Positions 31,944 through 39,552 of a stretch of 49,507 bases of DNA are shown here, piece by piece (position 1 is the stretch's first letter; each line of letters starts with the position of its first letter). The notes beneath the pieces were generated by a model, which searched no databases, was not told the DNA's origin, and saw only the letters and a program-made list of their open reading frames with translations. Origin of the DNA: a virus; the IMG/VR virus record IMGVR_UViG_3300032278_000014, positions 1 through 49,507 of that record; one strand, given 5' to 3'. Both the position numbers and the translations under genes were made by a program.

Positions 31944-32033
31944 GGGGTGAGTATCCAGCGGGACGCCGCGGGTACAGGAATGCCGAGGGAAAATAGCGAT
32001 TCTCGGTAGGAGGTTCGATTCCTTCTCATCCCG
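31944..32033 (+). ncRNA. tRNA-like structure, possibly a mRNA processing element
   Basis: GGGGTGA (31944-31950) pairs with TCATCCC (32026-32032), followed by G as a discriminator. A perfect T-arm (GGAGG, loop TTCGATT, CCTTC at 32009-32025) includes the B-box GGTTCGATTCC. Between them are two hairpins: TATCC/GGGTA with GCGG/CCGC (31952-31974), and GCCGAG/CTCGGT with a 14-base loop (31982-32007). The hairpins replace normal D and anticodon arms, so this is probably not a decoding tRNA. No CCA is encoded. Confidence 0.45.
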
Positions 32034-32060
32034 CGACAGCAAAAACCAAAGGAGGCTGTT
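32034..32060 (+). promoter_or_regulatory. Leader copy G directly after the tRNA-like element
   Basis: CGACAGC (32034-32040), AAAAACCAA and AGGAGG precede the ATG at 32061. Unlike other copies, there is no -10 hexamer in front. Cleavage at the 3' end of the tRNA-like structure would release an mRNA beginning with the same CGACAGC 5' end. Confidence 0.5.
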
Positions 32061-32492
32061 ATGGGTTGCAGAGGCAACATTGAAATCTCCCAACCGAAAT
32101 TCGGTTTTGGTGAAGGGGATGTATCTATTTTTTTGTACACGCACTGGGGTGGCGATGAAGTCTGTGAATCGTTGGCCCGGGGTTTAGAAGCTGGTCGAAG
32201 CCGTTGGACTGATCCCGACTATTTGACTCGCATCATCTTCAATGAGTTACAGGGAGACGACCGGCGGACAACCGGTTTTGGCATCGGTATCCAACAAATG
32301 GACAACGAGTTTGAGATGCCCAATCTCTACTGGACTACGAGGGACGGCAAGTTTGGCAGTGTGCCGGATGAGCCTTTCGTCATGTACGAAGGCAGCATTT
32401 TTACCGCAGAGGAGTTCATGCTTAAGTTTCTTCCAGAGGTCGCGACACCAAATAGCGCGTTAGAGGACACGCAGGAACTGGAAACGATTTAG
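32061..32492 (+). CDS. Conserved hypothetical protein
   Basis: A 143-aa protein. SIFLYTHWGGDEVCESLARG, then YLTRIIFNELQGDDRRTTGF and GIGIQQMDNEFEMPNLY, form a pattern I have seen in phage and bacterial proteins of unknown function. It has an AAAGGAGGCTGTT ribosome site. It is preceded by the tRNA-like element. Confidence 0.65.
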   Translation: MGCRGNIEISQPKFGFGEGDVSIFLYTHWGGDEVCESLARGLEAGRSRWTDPDYLTRIIFNELQGDDRRTTGFGIGIQQMDNEFEMPNLYWTTRDGKFGSVPDEPFVMYEGSIFTAEEFMLKFLPEVATPNSALEDTQELETI

Positions 32493-32494
32493 AG

Positions 32495-32740
32495 ATGAAT
32501 CACACCAAACACAAGGCGTACATTGTGCTTGCCCATACACAAAACGGGGACTACGAAACCGTTGAGTGGCAGATAGCGACAGGCAAAGACGCCTATTTCA
32601 AAGCCAAATGCGACGCAGAGAAGCTGGTTGCAAAAGGCTTCGCGTACGTCGCGATCAGGGAAACCAGTGACGACCTCTACGGGGGCTTTGTCGAATTCGT
32701 TCGCTCTCGTAATGTGCACCTTGATTTGACGGAGGCATGA
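32495..32740 (+). CDS. Small hypothetical protein
   Basis: An 81-aa protein, MNHTKHKAYIVLAHTQNGDY at the start, with a short beta-alpha layout. It begins two bases after the stop of the previous gene and overlaps the next gene by one base. No family is recognised. Confidence 0.5.
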   Translation: MNHTKHKAYIVLAHTQNGDYETVEWQIATGKDAYFKAKCDAEKLVAKGFAYVAIRETSDDLYGGFVEFVRSRNVHLDLTEA

Positions 32741-32988
32741 TGAGCCTTCAGCGTTTCACCGAGCTTCCCAAACTTCAGCAACAAGCTGTGGGGGAATTGG
32801 TCAACCGGTTAGCGTCACTCCAGCTTCCCAACGACTTTGTTATAACCCTGATCAGACGCACCGGGAATGACGCCGAAGCCATCTGGCGATATATGATGGA
32901 CGAAGGTTTTGCACGCGCTATAGACGCATGGATTACAGACAACGTGCCAGCTATTTTGAACGGCACATCAGATCGTTCGTTAGATTGA
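32740..32988 (+). CDS. Small hypothetical protein, last gene of the unit
   Basis: An 82-aa helical protein. Two adjacent ATGs occur (32737 and 32740). GGAGG lies four bases before the second, so I use it. It contains LPKLQQQAVGELVNRLASLQ. A strong terminator follows at 33035-33073. Confidence 0.5.
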   Translation: MSLQRFTELPKLQQQAVGELVNRLASLQLPNDFVITLIRRTGNDAEAIWRYMMDEGFARAIDAWITDNVPAILNGTSDRSLD

Positions 32989-33034
32989 GGTGGTTGCTGT
33001 CGAAACTACTGCCTTCTTAACTCTCTAACGAACA

Positions 33035-33078
33035 GAAAACCCCGAAGCACTCGCTAGCCGCTTCGGGGTTTTCATTTT
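33035..33078. terminator. Strong bidirectional terminator
   Basis: GAAAACCCCGAAGC and GCTTCGGGGTTTTC are perfect 14-bp arms around an 11-base loop, with ATTTTT on the plus side. It separates the plus-strand unit ending at 32988 from the late minus-strand genes that end at 33158. Confidence 0.85.
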
Positions 33079-33157
33079 TCCACCACGTACGCCTTGTGCT
33101 GTTATCAAGCCCACAGTGGCTTCACGCCGACGTACTTATTTTTGGGTCGATGGAAAT

Positions 33158-33475
33158 CTATTTGGCTGGAGCCTTCTTTTTGGCTGGAGCCTTTTTCTTA
33201 GCTGGTGCTTTCGCTTCAGCTTCCTTCGGTGCAGCAGCTTTCTTCTTCGCTGGGGCCTTCTTCGGCTTCTCAGCTTGCGTGCCATGCAGCGCGGCCCACG
33301 TCGTAGGACCAACCAGACCATCGACAGTCAACTTGTTCGTGACCTGAAAGTCAGAAACCATTGCGATCAAACCTCGCGAATACTGGCCGTCAGGATGCAC
33401 TCCCAAAGCCATCTGCACTTCACGGATTGCTCGCTTGTTCGAATTATTAGTCGGACTTAACCACACATCGCTCAT
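33158..33475 (-). CDS. Peptidoglycan-binding protein with histone-H1-like tail
   Basis: A 105-aa protein. Residues about 10-65 form a PG_binding_1 domain (LGVHPDGQYSRGLIAMVSDF, then LTVDGLVGPTTWAALHG). Residues 70-105 are a Lys/Ala/Pro repeat tail (KAPAKKKAPAKKKAPAK) like that of histone H1 or actinobacterial HU proteins. It is the last gene of the lysis group and overlaps the holin gene by four bases. The domain sets the cell wall as its likely target. Confidence 0.7.
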   Translation of the reverse strand: MSDVWLSPTNNSNKRAIREVQMALGVHPDGQYSRGLIAMVSDFQVTNKLTVDGLVGPTTWAALHGTQAEKPKKAPAKKKAAAPKEAEAKAPAKKKAPAKKKAPAK

Positions 33476-33684
33476 TGTTCACTCACTCTCGCTAATGATG
33501 CAGAATCGTCGCCAACCTTGCGGGCCGAAATCGCTTTAGCGATTGAAACCAGACCAGCAATCGCCCCGACCTTTATGCTGTCCATGACGCCAGGACCGGG
33601 AACAAGGAATGCCGCTGCCCACGCTTGAAGCGCAGTTGATATAGAGCGCTCCAGCAGGTCGGTCAAAAAGACTTTATTCAACAT
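33472..33684 (-). CDS. Holin
   Basis: A 70-aa protein with a charged start (MLNKVFLTDLLERSISTALQ), a first hydrophobic stretch (residues 18-32), a turn with GPGVMDS and a second stretch (36-52, VGAIAGLVSIAKAIS), then a polar tail. This r1t-type layout with two membrane segments fits a holin that lets endolysin out. The ATG follows TAGGAG. It sits between endolysin and the PG-binding gene. Confidence 0.7.
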   Translation of the reverse strand: MLNKVFLTDLLERSISTALQAWAAAFLVPGPGVMDSIKVGAIAGLVSIAKAISARKVGDDSASLARVSEQ

Positions 33685-33693
33685 TGATAACTC

Positions 33694-34821
33694 CTACGAA
33701 TTGTGGATTGCGGCCCACGTTTGCCGACCGATTATGCCATCAGCTTTCAACCGACGACGTTTCTGAAACTCCTTCACAGCGCGCTCAGTCCCTCGACCGA
33801 ACACCCCGTCAACCAGTTTCACTCCGATGTGTTGTTGCACCCATCGTACATCTGGGCCGCGCGCACCTCGCTTGATACTGCCCCCCGGAAATTCTCGAGC
33901 TTCAGTTGTGACGACTGGACGCTTCTGTTTCGCCCGAAGTTTGCTCAGTGTTTGCGGACCGACAATCCCGTCAGCCGTCAGGCGATGTTTTTTCTGGAAT
34001 CGTTTGATCGCCCAATGCGTTCCTGGCCCGAAATTGCCGTCCACGGTGATTCGATAGCCAAGCTGTGAGAGGGCCTGCTGAACCTCTTTCACTTCCCCGC
34101 CCTTATCCCCGCGGCGTAGGGCGCTAGATCGCTTAGGTGGCTTCTCAGCCGGTCTCGTACCAGTCTGAACCGCTGTCTTAGGCACCCGCCACTGGCTCGA
34201 CGCAATCATCTTCTGAACGTATCCACGCAACGGCCCCGAATAGCTCATGTCATATTTGCGGCTCGTCCATTCCCGGTGATGAATGATCCGGTTGTGATCC
34301 CAGCCTTGCCATTTGCACATCGCAGCGCAGAGCTTCACCAACACTTTGATTTGATTTTGAGAGTATTCCTCGCCGACTCCCGAATTTTCGACTTCCACGC
34401 CCCAGAATTTGCCGTTGCCTTTGCGGTAGTCGTTTGCCCGACCGAAGTTGCGTGCGTTGTACGCGTCTTGTCCGGCGTCGAACTCGGCGGTGATGTCTCG
34501 GCCAGCTTCAAGATCTTTGATGACTTCGGAGGAGCCTCGCCCTGCGTGGTTGCACCGGTTCTGAGAAATGAGCAGCAGCTTCCCCGAGCGACCCAACAGG
34601 AACTGGACCAGTGGGCCTTTCAAATCTGAGCGACCGTTCACACAAATATTGCGGCAAGGCATGTCCGCCGAACCGCCCGCCGCTGTGTGATGCACAATCA
34701 TCCCCAACGTCCCACCCGGCCTATGATCAAACGAGTATCTGGAACCGCGCCGAGTTTCCCAACCCGGTTCCGCCTCGACATCCAAACCGGCTGCTTGCAG
34801 CACTTCCAATACGTTCGCCAT
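33694..34821 (-). CDS. Endolysin: N-acetylmuramoyl-L-alanine amidase with two wall-binding domains
   Basis: A 375-aa enzyme. The Amidase_2/PGRP-type domain (about 30-215) has LGMIVHHTAAGGS, NRCNHAGRG, GVEVENSG and NRIIHHREWTSRKYDMSY, in which His, Tyr and Lys/Arg positions bind zinc and catalyse. Two PG_binding_1 domains follow (about 238-297 and 315-374, with DGNFGPGTHWAIKRFQKKH and DGVFGRGTERAVKEFQKRR). It cuts the bond between glycan and peptide. The gene overlaps the previous stop (ATGA). Confidence 0.9.
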   Translation of the reverse strand: MANVLEVLQAAGLDVEAEPGWETRRGSRYSFDHRPGGTLGMIVHHTAAGGSADMPCRNICVNGRSDLKGPLVQFLLGRSGKLLLISQNRCNHAGRGSSEVIKDLEAGRDITAEFDAGQDAYNARNFGRANDYRKGNGKFWGVEVENSGVGEEYSQNQIKVLVKLCAAMCKWQGWDHNRIIHHREWTSRKYDMSYSGPLRGYVQKMIASSQWRVPKTAVQTGTRPAEKPPKRSSALRRGDKGGEVKEVQQALSQLGYRITVDGNFGPGTHWAIKRFQKKHRLTADGIVGPQTLSKLRAKQKRPVVTTEAREFPGGSIKRGARGPDVRWVQQHIGVKLVDGVFGRGTERAVKEFQKRRRLKADGIIGRQTWAAIHNS

Positions 34822-35021
34822 CAGCCGAGTCCCTCGTCAAACTTCACCCATTGACCGTTGTCAACGTCGTAGTCGTAGGGCACGCTCTCCCAGTCGTCTG
34901 GTTTCGGTGGGAATCCGTCGGGAAGTTCAGTAGTTGCCACTGGATCTTCGATTGCTGGAAGCGTTCCCGGCTTTGGTTGTCCGGCTTTGTCTCCAGTCGT
35001 GTAGTAGTAGTCGCTCGCCAT
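34821..35021 (-). CDS. Small protein between fibre and endolysin genes
   Basis: A 66-aa acidic protein started at the ATG at 35021, after the stop of the fibre gene at 35024. It has MASDYYYTTGDKAGQPKPGT and ends with YDVDNGQWVKFDEGLG. It is Pro/Asp-rich and probably a small virion-associated protein. No family is recognised. Confidence 0.5.
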   Translation of the reverse strand: MASDYYYTTGDKAGQPKPGTLPAIEDPVATTELPDGFPPKPDDWESVPYDYDVDNGQWVKFDEGLG

Positions 35022-35023
35022 GT

Positions 35024-36640
35024 CTACGCCTTGTCCCATGTTGCGGTAGGTGTTGAAGTGCTCGTGGTTAGAGTGCCGCTGTTTGCGAAACTGGTGTAGC
35101 TATTTCCAGCCGCGCCGGTTCCAAAGTCGAGAATGTCTCCCGAAGTGACCGTCATGTTCGAGGTTCCGTAGGTAATTGTGTAATCACCGGCGACGTAGGT
35201 TGCAGCACCCGTGCCGTCAGTGGGGAGTTTGAACACAATGCTCTCCACACACGGTGCTGTGTTTATTGTCATGCTGGAAAAGATCCCGTAGACATTCTCG
35301 TCCGTTGAGTCAATAGCCATTGACTGAATATAGGGAACGTCATAACCGGTAATCCCGTGAGCGGTCTTGTAAATCAGAATCTTTCGTTGCCAAATTGCCG
35401 TCTGATTAGCGATGTCATGCTTGACGAGATAATGCTGAGAGGGGCCAGTTGCGTTATCTTTGAGTACGAAATAGCAGTAGGTGTCCGTGGAATCATTAAC
35501 GGGAGGGCATTCGATCGTGAGGCCCGTCGGTGTTGCCGGACTGTCACTTGCGTTGACTGTGTAGCGAGTCCCTTTGCTCCAACCTGAATATCCTCCGGTG
35601 TAGGGATCCCAGAAGCTGAAGTAGGCGTCGCCGCTGTAGGTGCCGCCGGTGACACCCATAACAGCGTTCCAGAGATAGATCCCCGGAGTTCCTGTTGTTT
35701 GGTAGGCGCAAATCTTCGGAGCGGATGAGTAAGCGCCCCAACCTGCACTCGAACCACCTGTGGCGAAACGGGCAGACGCCATCCCCGCCCAGCCAGTCCA
35801 GATGTATTCGTCAGCTTCACCGAATTGAACGTTGTTGGGGCCATAGCTGGAGTGATACGACGACTGAATGTAAGCCATTCGACCCGTGTTCATAGCGAAG
35901 CCACTGATGTATTGCGCCACACTTGTTGGATACGACTGAGGCATCACGGGGTAGCAGTTGCCTGCGAAGCTGTCGGGGTACAACTTGTAACCAGTCGCAG
36001 CGTCGATCGGCTGCATGATCGCCTGATATGAACCGTAGGAGCTGTAATAGCCGTAGTAGAGATGGATGCCTATGTCCTCGTTCGGTGAGACATAGAGCTT
36101 CATGTCTGTATTGGCGTAACTAGGCTGGCCGCTCTGCACGTTTTGTTTGTCGCCGCCTGAGTCACCGAACCACTGAACAGCGTAAGACGAGTTCAGCTTC
36201 GCTCGCCACGCATAACCCGTAGTTATTTCATCGCCTGAAATGTAAAGATTGGTTCCTGCTGCTACCAAACCCATCAGTCGAGTGTTCTTCTGGACGCTGC
36301 TTTCCAAAATGTTGAATTGGTAGTTGTTGACAAGAGCGTTGCCATCTGACTGGACTTTGGCGATGGCGCTCGTATACGCGCCAGCGCTGGAGTCATTACA
36401 GACCGCCGAGATGTAGATGTTGTCGCTCGTGTCGAGTGTAATTTGGCCGCTCTGCGTCGCATCTCCTACGTCAGAGGAGACACCAGGATCCCAACTCGCA
36501 AACCATCCACCAAACGGGGCAGGCCAAACGCCGTCACGTTCAGCTTCCGCGATCTCACCCAACGACCACACGCCGGGCGCAGCAATAAGCGTGGGCACAT
36601 TGTCTGGTCCAATGATGCTGCCGTTCGTGCCGTAACTCAT
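35024..36640 (-). CDS. Tail fibre / minor tail protein
   Basis: A 538-aa protein. The N-terminus has APGVWSLGEIAEAERDGVWP, an attachment module often seen at the start of tail proteins in marine and actinobacterial phages. The remainder is Ser/Tyr/Gly-rich with repeated strand patterns that resemble a beta-propeller, and the end reads KLPTDGTGAATYVAGDY. It likely recognises the host surface. A 72-aa gene precedes it with ATGA overlap. Confidence 0.65.
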   Translation of the reverse strand: MSYGTNGSIIGPDNVPTLIAAPGVWSLGEIAEAERDGVWPAPFGGWFASWDPGVSSDVGDATQSGQITLDTSDNIYISAVCNDSSAGAYTSAIAKVQSDGNALVNNYQFNILESSVQKNTRLMGLVAAGTNLYISGDEITTGYAWRAKLNSSYAVQWFGDSGGDKQNVQSGQPSYANTDMKLYVSPNEDIGIHLYYGYYSSYGSYQAIMQPIDAATGYKLYPDSFAGNCYPVMPQSYPTSVAQYISGFAMNTGRMAYIQSSYHSSYGPNNVQFGEADEYIWTGWAGMASARFATGGSSAGWGAYSSAPKICAYQTTGTPGIYLWNAVMGVTGGTYSGDAYFSFWDPYTGGYSGWSKGTRYTVNASDSPATPTGLTIECPPVNDSTDTYCYFVLKDNATGPSQHYLVKHDIANQTAIWQRKILIYKTAHGITGYDVPYIQSMAIDSTDENVYGIFSSMTINTAPCVESIVFKLPTDGTGAATYVAGDYTITYGTSNMTVTSGDILDFGTGAAGNSYTSFANSGTLTTSTSTPTATWDKA

Positions 36641-36855
36641 CGCGCAGCTATCTCGTCATCTGTGAGGCCAAGAGCTTTGAGCTTCGCGTCACCTGAGGCT
36701 TTATCTTCCGCCCGTTTAGTGTCGGCAGCTTCTTGGGCTGCAACTTCGTCGGTGTAATCAGAAACCATTTGAGCTTGTTCGGCTTCTTCTGCGTCCGTCA
36801 TATCGCGCACAGTTTCAACGCCTGTCTCGCAATTCATTTCAACGACTTTGGTCAT
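36637..36855 (-). CDS. Small fibre-associated protein
   Basis: A 72-aa, very acidic helical protein ending KLKALGLTDDEIAAR, a tail that I associate with small phage genes next to fibre genes. It may help fibre assembly. It has an AGGAGTTGTA site and overlaps the fibre gene by four bases. Confidence 0.6.
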   Translation of the reverse strand: MTKVVEMNCETGVETVRDMTDAEEAEQAQMVSDYTDEVAAQEAADTKRAEDKASGDAKLKALGLTDDEIAAR

Positions 36856-36863
36856 TACAACTC

Positions 36864-37379
36864 CTAGCTGTAGTCAATCCCGTATGCAGCGATTGAGCAG
36901 TTCGCTTCAATCGTGTAAACGGCGGTCCATGTCACCGACGTAATCGCCGCCGAACTTGAAGGGTTATAGAGAACTCCGCCCCACCATTGAGCGCCAGTGT
37001 TCTGGTTATCCCAACTTGAATTTTGGTAGAAGCCCGGATGATCGACGGCATTGGTGTAGTTCACCAAATACATCCGGAGAAACCCCATCATGTCGTCATT
37101 GATACCGGGACCTTGGCCGAAGTTAATGTCAAAATGGGTAGTGGCTGAAGCCTCCCCGTATTGACTGTTTCCGTTTATGCCCCAAGACGTTTTTCGGTAA
37201 TTGGAACCGGTGTCGCCATTCAATGTGACATCGGTACTGGAAGCACCATACGTCGCATCGGTTTTTGCTTGAAAAATAAGCTCGATGTCTTGATGCGTTT
37301 GGGGGATACCTGAAAGAGTCATCACCGCCGAGGAACCATCGGCTGTGACTTTCCCAAGAAAGTCGTAAGTGCCTGCCAT
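36864..37379 (-). CDS. Fibre-like protein, third of three paralogues
   Basis: A 171-aa protein started at the ATG at 37379. It contains AVMTLSGIPQTHQDIELIF and VTLNGDTGSNYRKTSWG, aligned with the two genes before it (GIPQTYNSL, LNGDTG). The rest is beta-rich with many Trp and Tyr. It is probably a surface-binding virion protein. It starts two bases after the stop of the previous paralogue. Confidence 0.55.
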   Translation of the reverse strand: MAGTYDFLGKVTADGSSAVMTLSGIPQTHQDIELIFQAKTDATYGASSTDVTLNGDTGSNYRKTSWGINGNSQYGEASATTHFDINFGQGPGINDDMMGFLRMYLVNYTNAVDHPGFYQNSSWDNQNTGAQWWGGVLYNPSSSAAITSVTWTAVYTIEANCSIAAYGIDYS

Positions 37380-37381
37380 CG

Positions 37382-37906
37382 CTATGAGTCCGTTCTTCCG
37401 TACAAATCCAACTTGGTGTTCGATCCCCAGTTGCCGGAAGTCATAATCAGATTGATTGTGGTTACGTCCACAGTGTTGTCGCCTTTGTACCAACCTGAAT
37501 ACAAGAATCCGATTTGGGCGCTATCCGAATGGCGGTAGTTGGCTTGACACATGAAACTCGGGCAGCCCGGACGGGTAGACGCTTTCTGGTAAGACCAAAT
37601 ATTCATGTCAAGCTGAAAAAGCATTGTTCCCACATTGAGGCTTGCGCTGGGGGTGTAAGCGAACGGTGCCATGCTTATGCCACCGCCTTGAAAGGCGTAG
37701 TTGTTTGTGCCGTCACGGCCACCACGATTGGACACGTAGTTGTAGCCCGTGTCGCTATTGAAACGAATTTTGGCGAGATCCTGACTGGTGTGCGTTGTGT
37801 GCCCTACACCTTTCATAACAAGCGAGTTGTAGGTGTTCGGGATGCCTGTAAACGTCAATGTTGCCGCGGAGCCAGTGCCTTGAACTGATGCGATGTATTC
37901 CATCAT
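37382..37906 (-). CDS. Fibre-like protein, second of three paralogues
   Basis: A 174-aa protein started at the first of two ATGs (37906), which overlaps the previous stop (ATGA). It contains AATLTFTGIPNTYNSLVMKG and IRFNSDTGYNYVSNRGG. The layout matches its neighbours, but it lacks the N-terminal attachment part of the first. Confidence 0.55.
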   Translation of the reverse strand: MMEYIASVQGTGSAATLTFTGIPNTYNSLVMKGVGHTTHTSQDLAKIRFNSDTGYNYVSNRGGRDGTNNYAFQGGGISMAPFAYTPSASLNVGTMLFQLDMNIWSYQKASTRPGCPSFMCQANYRHSDSAQIGFLYSGWYKGDNTVDVTTINLIMTSGNWGSNTKLDLYGRTDS

Positions 37907-38559
37907 GGCGTCACGAATCCGAACATTGAGATGGTTGACCCAGAAGCGAATGTGTAGCCCGATATGTCGAAATATTTGAGAGATGTAATCGCTGCGGTTC
38001 CGTTCAATAAAACTCCAGAAACCCCGTTCGCTGACATATTGGAAGTGCCGCTGGTGGCACAAGTTCCGAACTGAAGTTGGAGAGGACTAACCATGCTGGA
38101 AAGCGTGTACCCGTCAAGCAGTATTTCTCGGACGGTAGGCGTACTTGCCTCGTTACTGTCGTAGCTGTAGATAGTCGATGAGGTGTAGCCGCCGAATCTG
38201 CTTGTGATGCTTCCGCCGTGGGAACCAACCCAACACATTCCGTAATAGGAACCGGTGTCACCATTCAGTTGTAGTCGGGGAGTGGCTATTGACGAGCTTT
38301 GCCCGAGGTCGCAACTGATGAGTCTCAAACTGTTGTAAGTCTGAGGAATGCCCGAAAATGTGTAGCTAGAGGTTGACCCATCGAAGGTGTGCCCAGCGAT
38401 GTATTCATACTGCGAATACTTCGGTGCAGGCCAAGTACCGGCCCCCACGTTCTCTGCGACCTCGTTGAGGTCACCCCAAACACCGGCCGCGGCGGAATCT
38501 GTCGGAGCGGTTTCTGCTCCGATTCGACTCCACGTCTTGCCCGCTTCAATGCCCGCCAT
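37903..38559 (-). CDS. Fibre-like protein, first of three paralogues, with attachment module
   Basis: A 218-aa protein. Residues about 1-50 carry GVWGDLNEVAENVGAGTWPA, a version of the module at the start of the 538-aa fibre. The remainder has SSYTFSGIPQTYNSLRLISC and LQLNGDTGSYYGMCWVG, the shared repeat domain. The three genes probably arose by tandem duplication. Confidence 0.55.
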   Translation of the reverse strand: MAGIEAGKTWSRIGAETAPTDSAAAGVWGDLNEVAENVGAGTWPAPKYSQYEYIAGHTFDGSTSSYTFSGIPQTYNSLRLISCDLGQSSSIATPRLQLNGDTGSYYGMCWVGSHGGSITSRFGGYTSSTIYSYDSNEASTPTVREILLDGYTLSSMVSPLQLQFGTCATSGTSNMSANGVSGVLLNGTAAITSLKYFDISGYTFASGSTISMFGFVTP

Positions 38560-38562
38560 GAA

Positions 38563-38889
38563 TCAGGTGATTTCGAGCACGCTGAGCGTCACGTCAATTT
38601 GACTGGTCCCGTCGGAATAAACATCCAGCACATCGGTGGCTTCCATAACTTGCTTCCCAGCAACCAACCCGATAGCTGCGTTCAACGGCACAGAGATCGC
38701 TTTAGCAATGAACTCGGTATTGGTCGCAGTCGTATCTTTGACTGTGGCGCTGACCGGGTGAGTGCCTGACCCCACGTTCGCTGCTTGCAACTGCAACACG
38801 ATGGTCGTAGTCGCAGCGGGGACGGTGTAAAGATTACTGGCAGCAGCCGCAGCGGCCGACCAGTTCAATACCTTGAATGTGTTTGCCAT
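38563..38889 (-). CDS. Small virion protein
   Basis: A 108-aa, Ala/Thr/Val-rich beta protein, MANTFKVLNWSAAAAAASNL at the start, with VLDVYSDGTSQIDVTLSVLE at the end. It resembles small tail-associated proteins in other phages. It has an AAGGAAC ribosome site and lies between fibre-like genes. Confidence 0.5.
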   Translation of the reverse strand: MANTFKVLNWSAAAAAASNLYTVPAATTTIVLQLQAANVGSGTHPVSATVKDTTATNTEFIAKAISVPLNAAIGLVAGKQVMEATDVLDVYSDGTSQIDVTLSVLEIT

Positions 38890-38898
38890 GATTGTTCC

Positions 38899-39543
38899 TT
38901 AACTGAGAGCCAGAATAAGCGGTATGGGATCTGAATCGGGGACCAACGACACAATGTCGCTGATTAGTGCTTTCTTTGTTGAGTTGTCGCCTGCATCTTC
39001 AATGAGTACATAGTCGGTTGCGATAGCCGTTACCGACCCAGCAGCGTTCACATCCACGTTCACCGTGACGGTGCCACTCGTGCCTCCGCCTGAGATGGCG
39101 GTTCCAGCCGTCACCCCGGTGATGTCGCCTGCCGAAACAACATCTGAGATGAGAGCTTTCTTCGTGGTGTTGTCATCGACATCTTCGATGATGATGTAGT
39201 CCGTGGTGGTAGCTGTGACTGTGCTCAGGTTGTTGGCGTCAACTGAAATTGTTGCTGTTCCGCTGCTCGCTCCACCAGCCATACCGCTATTCGCTGCGGT
39301 TGTGATTCCGGTGATGTCGCCGACAGGTGAAGCCACCCAAGCTCCAGCAGCGTTCACATAGTACAAGCTGTCGTCTGATTTGAGCCATGCGTGCTGTCCT
39401 TCCTGCGGCGAAGTGATCGCAGCATCTCGTGCCGTGGCGTCAGCGAACACGCCAATGATCTGAGCCATCACGTAGCCGTCCATATCGGCGGCAGTTAAAA
39501 CGTCCCCGCTAGCGAAGTCCTTCCAACCTAGTGGTGCAGCCAT
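38899..39543 (-). CDS. Tail fibre-like protein with internal repeat
   Basis: A 214-aa protein. The N-terminus (LGWKDFASGDVLTAADMDGY) is an attachment module common to tail proteins. Two copies of a segment of about 57 residues follow, each with GDITG, a Gly/Thr-rich stretch, then TDYIIIEDVDDNTTKKALIS or TDYVLIEDAGDNSTKKALIS. It has a TAGGAGAC ribosome site. Confidence 0.6.
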   Translation of the reverse strand: MAAPLGWKDFASGDVLTAADMDGYVMAQIIGVFADATARDAAITSPQEGQHAWLKSDDSLYYVNAAGAWVASPVGDITGITTAANSGMAGGASSGTATISVDANNLSTVTATTTDYIIIEDVDDNTTKKALISDVVSAGDITGVTAGTAISGGGTSGTVTVNVDVNAAGSVTAIATDYVLIEDAGDNSTKKALISDIVSLVPDSDPIPLILALS

Positions 39544-39552
39544 TTTTGTCTC

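Noticed and set aside
31944-32033. Ordinary tRNA gene or an attP site made from a tRNA 3' end
   Set aside because: There is no normal D-arm or anticodon loop of seven, and no integrase gene exists in the genome to use an attachment site.
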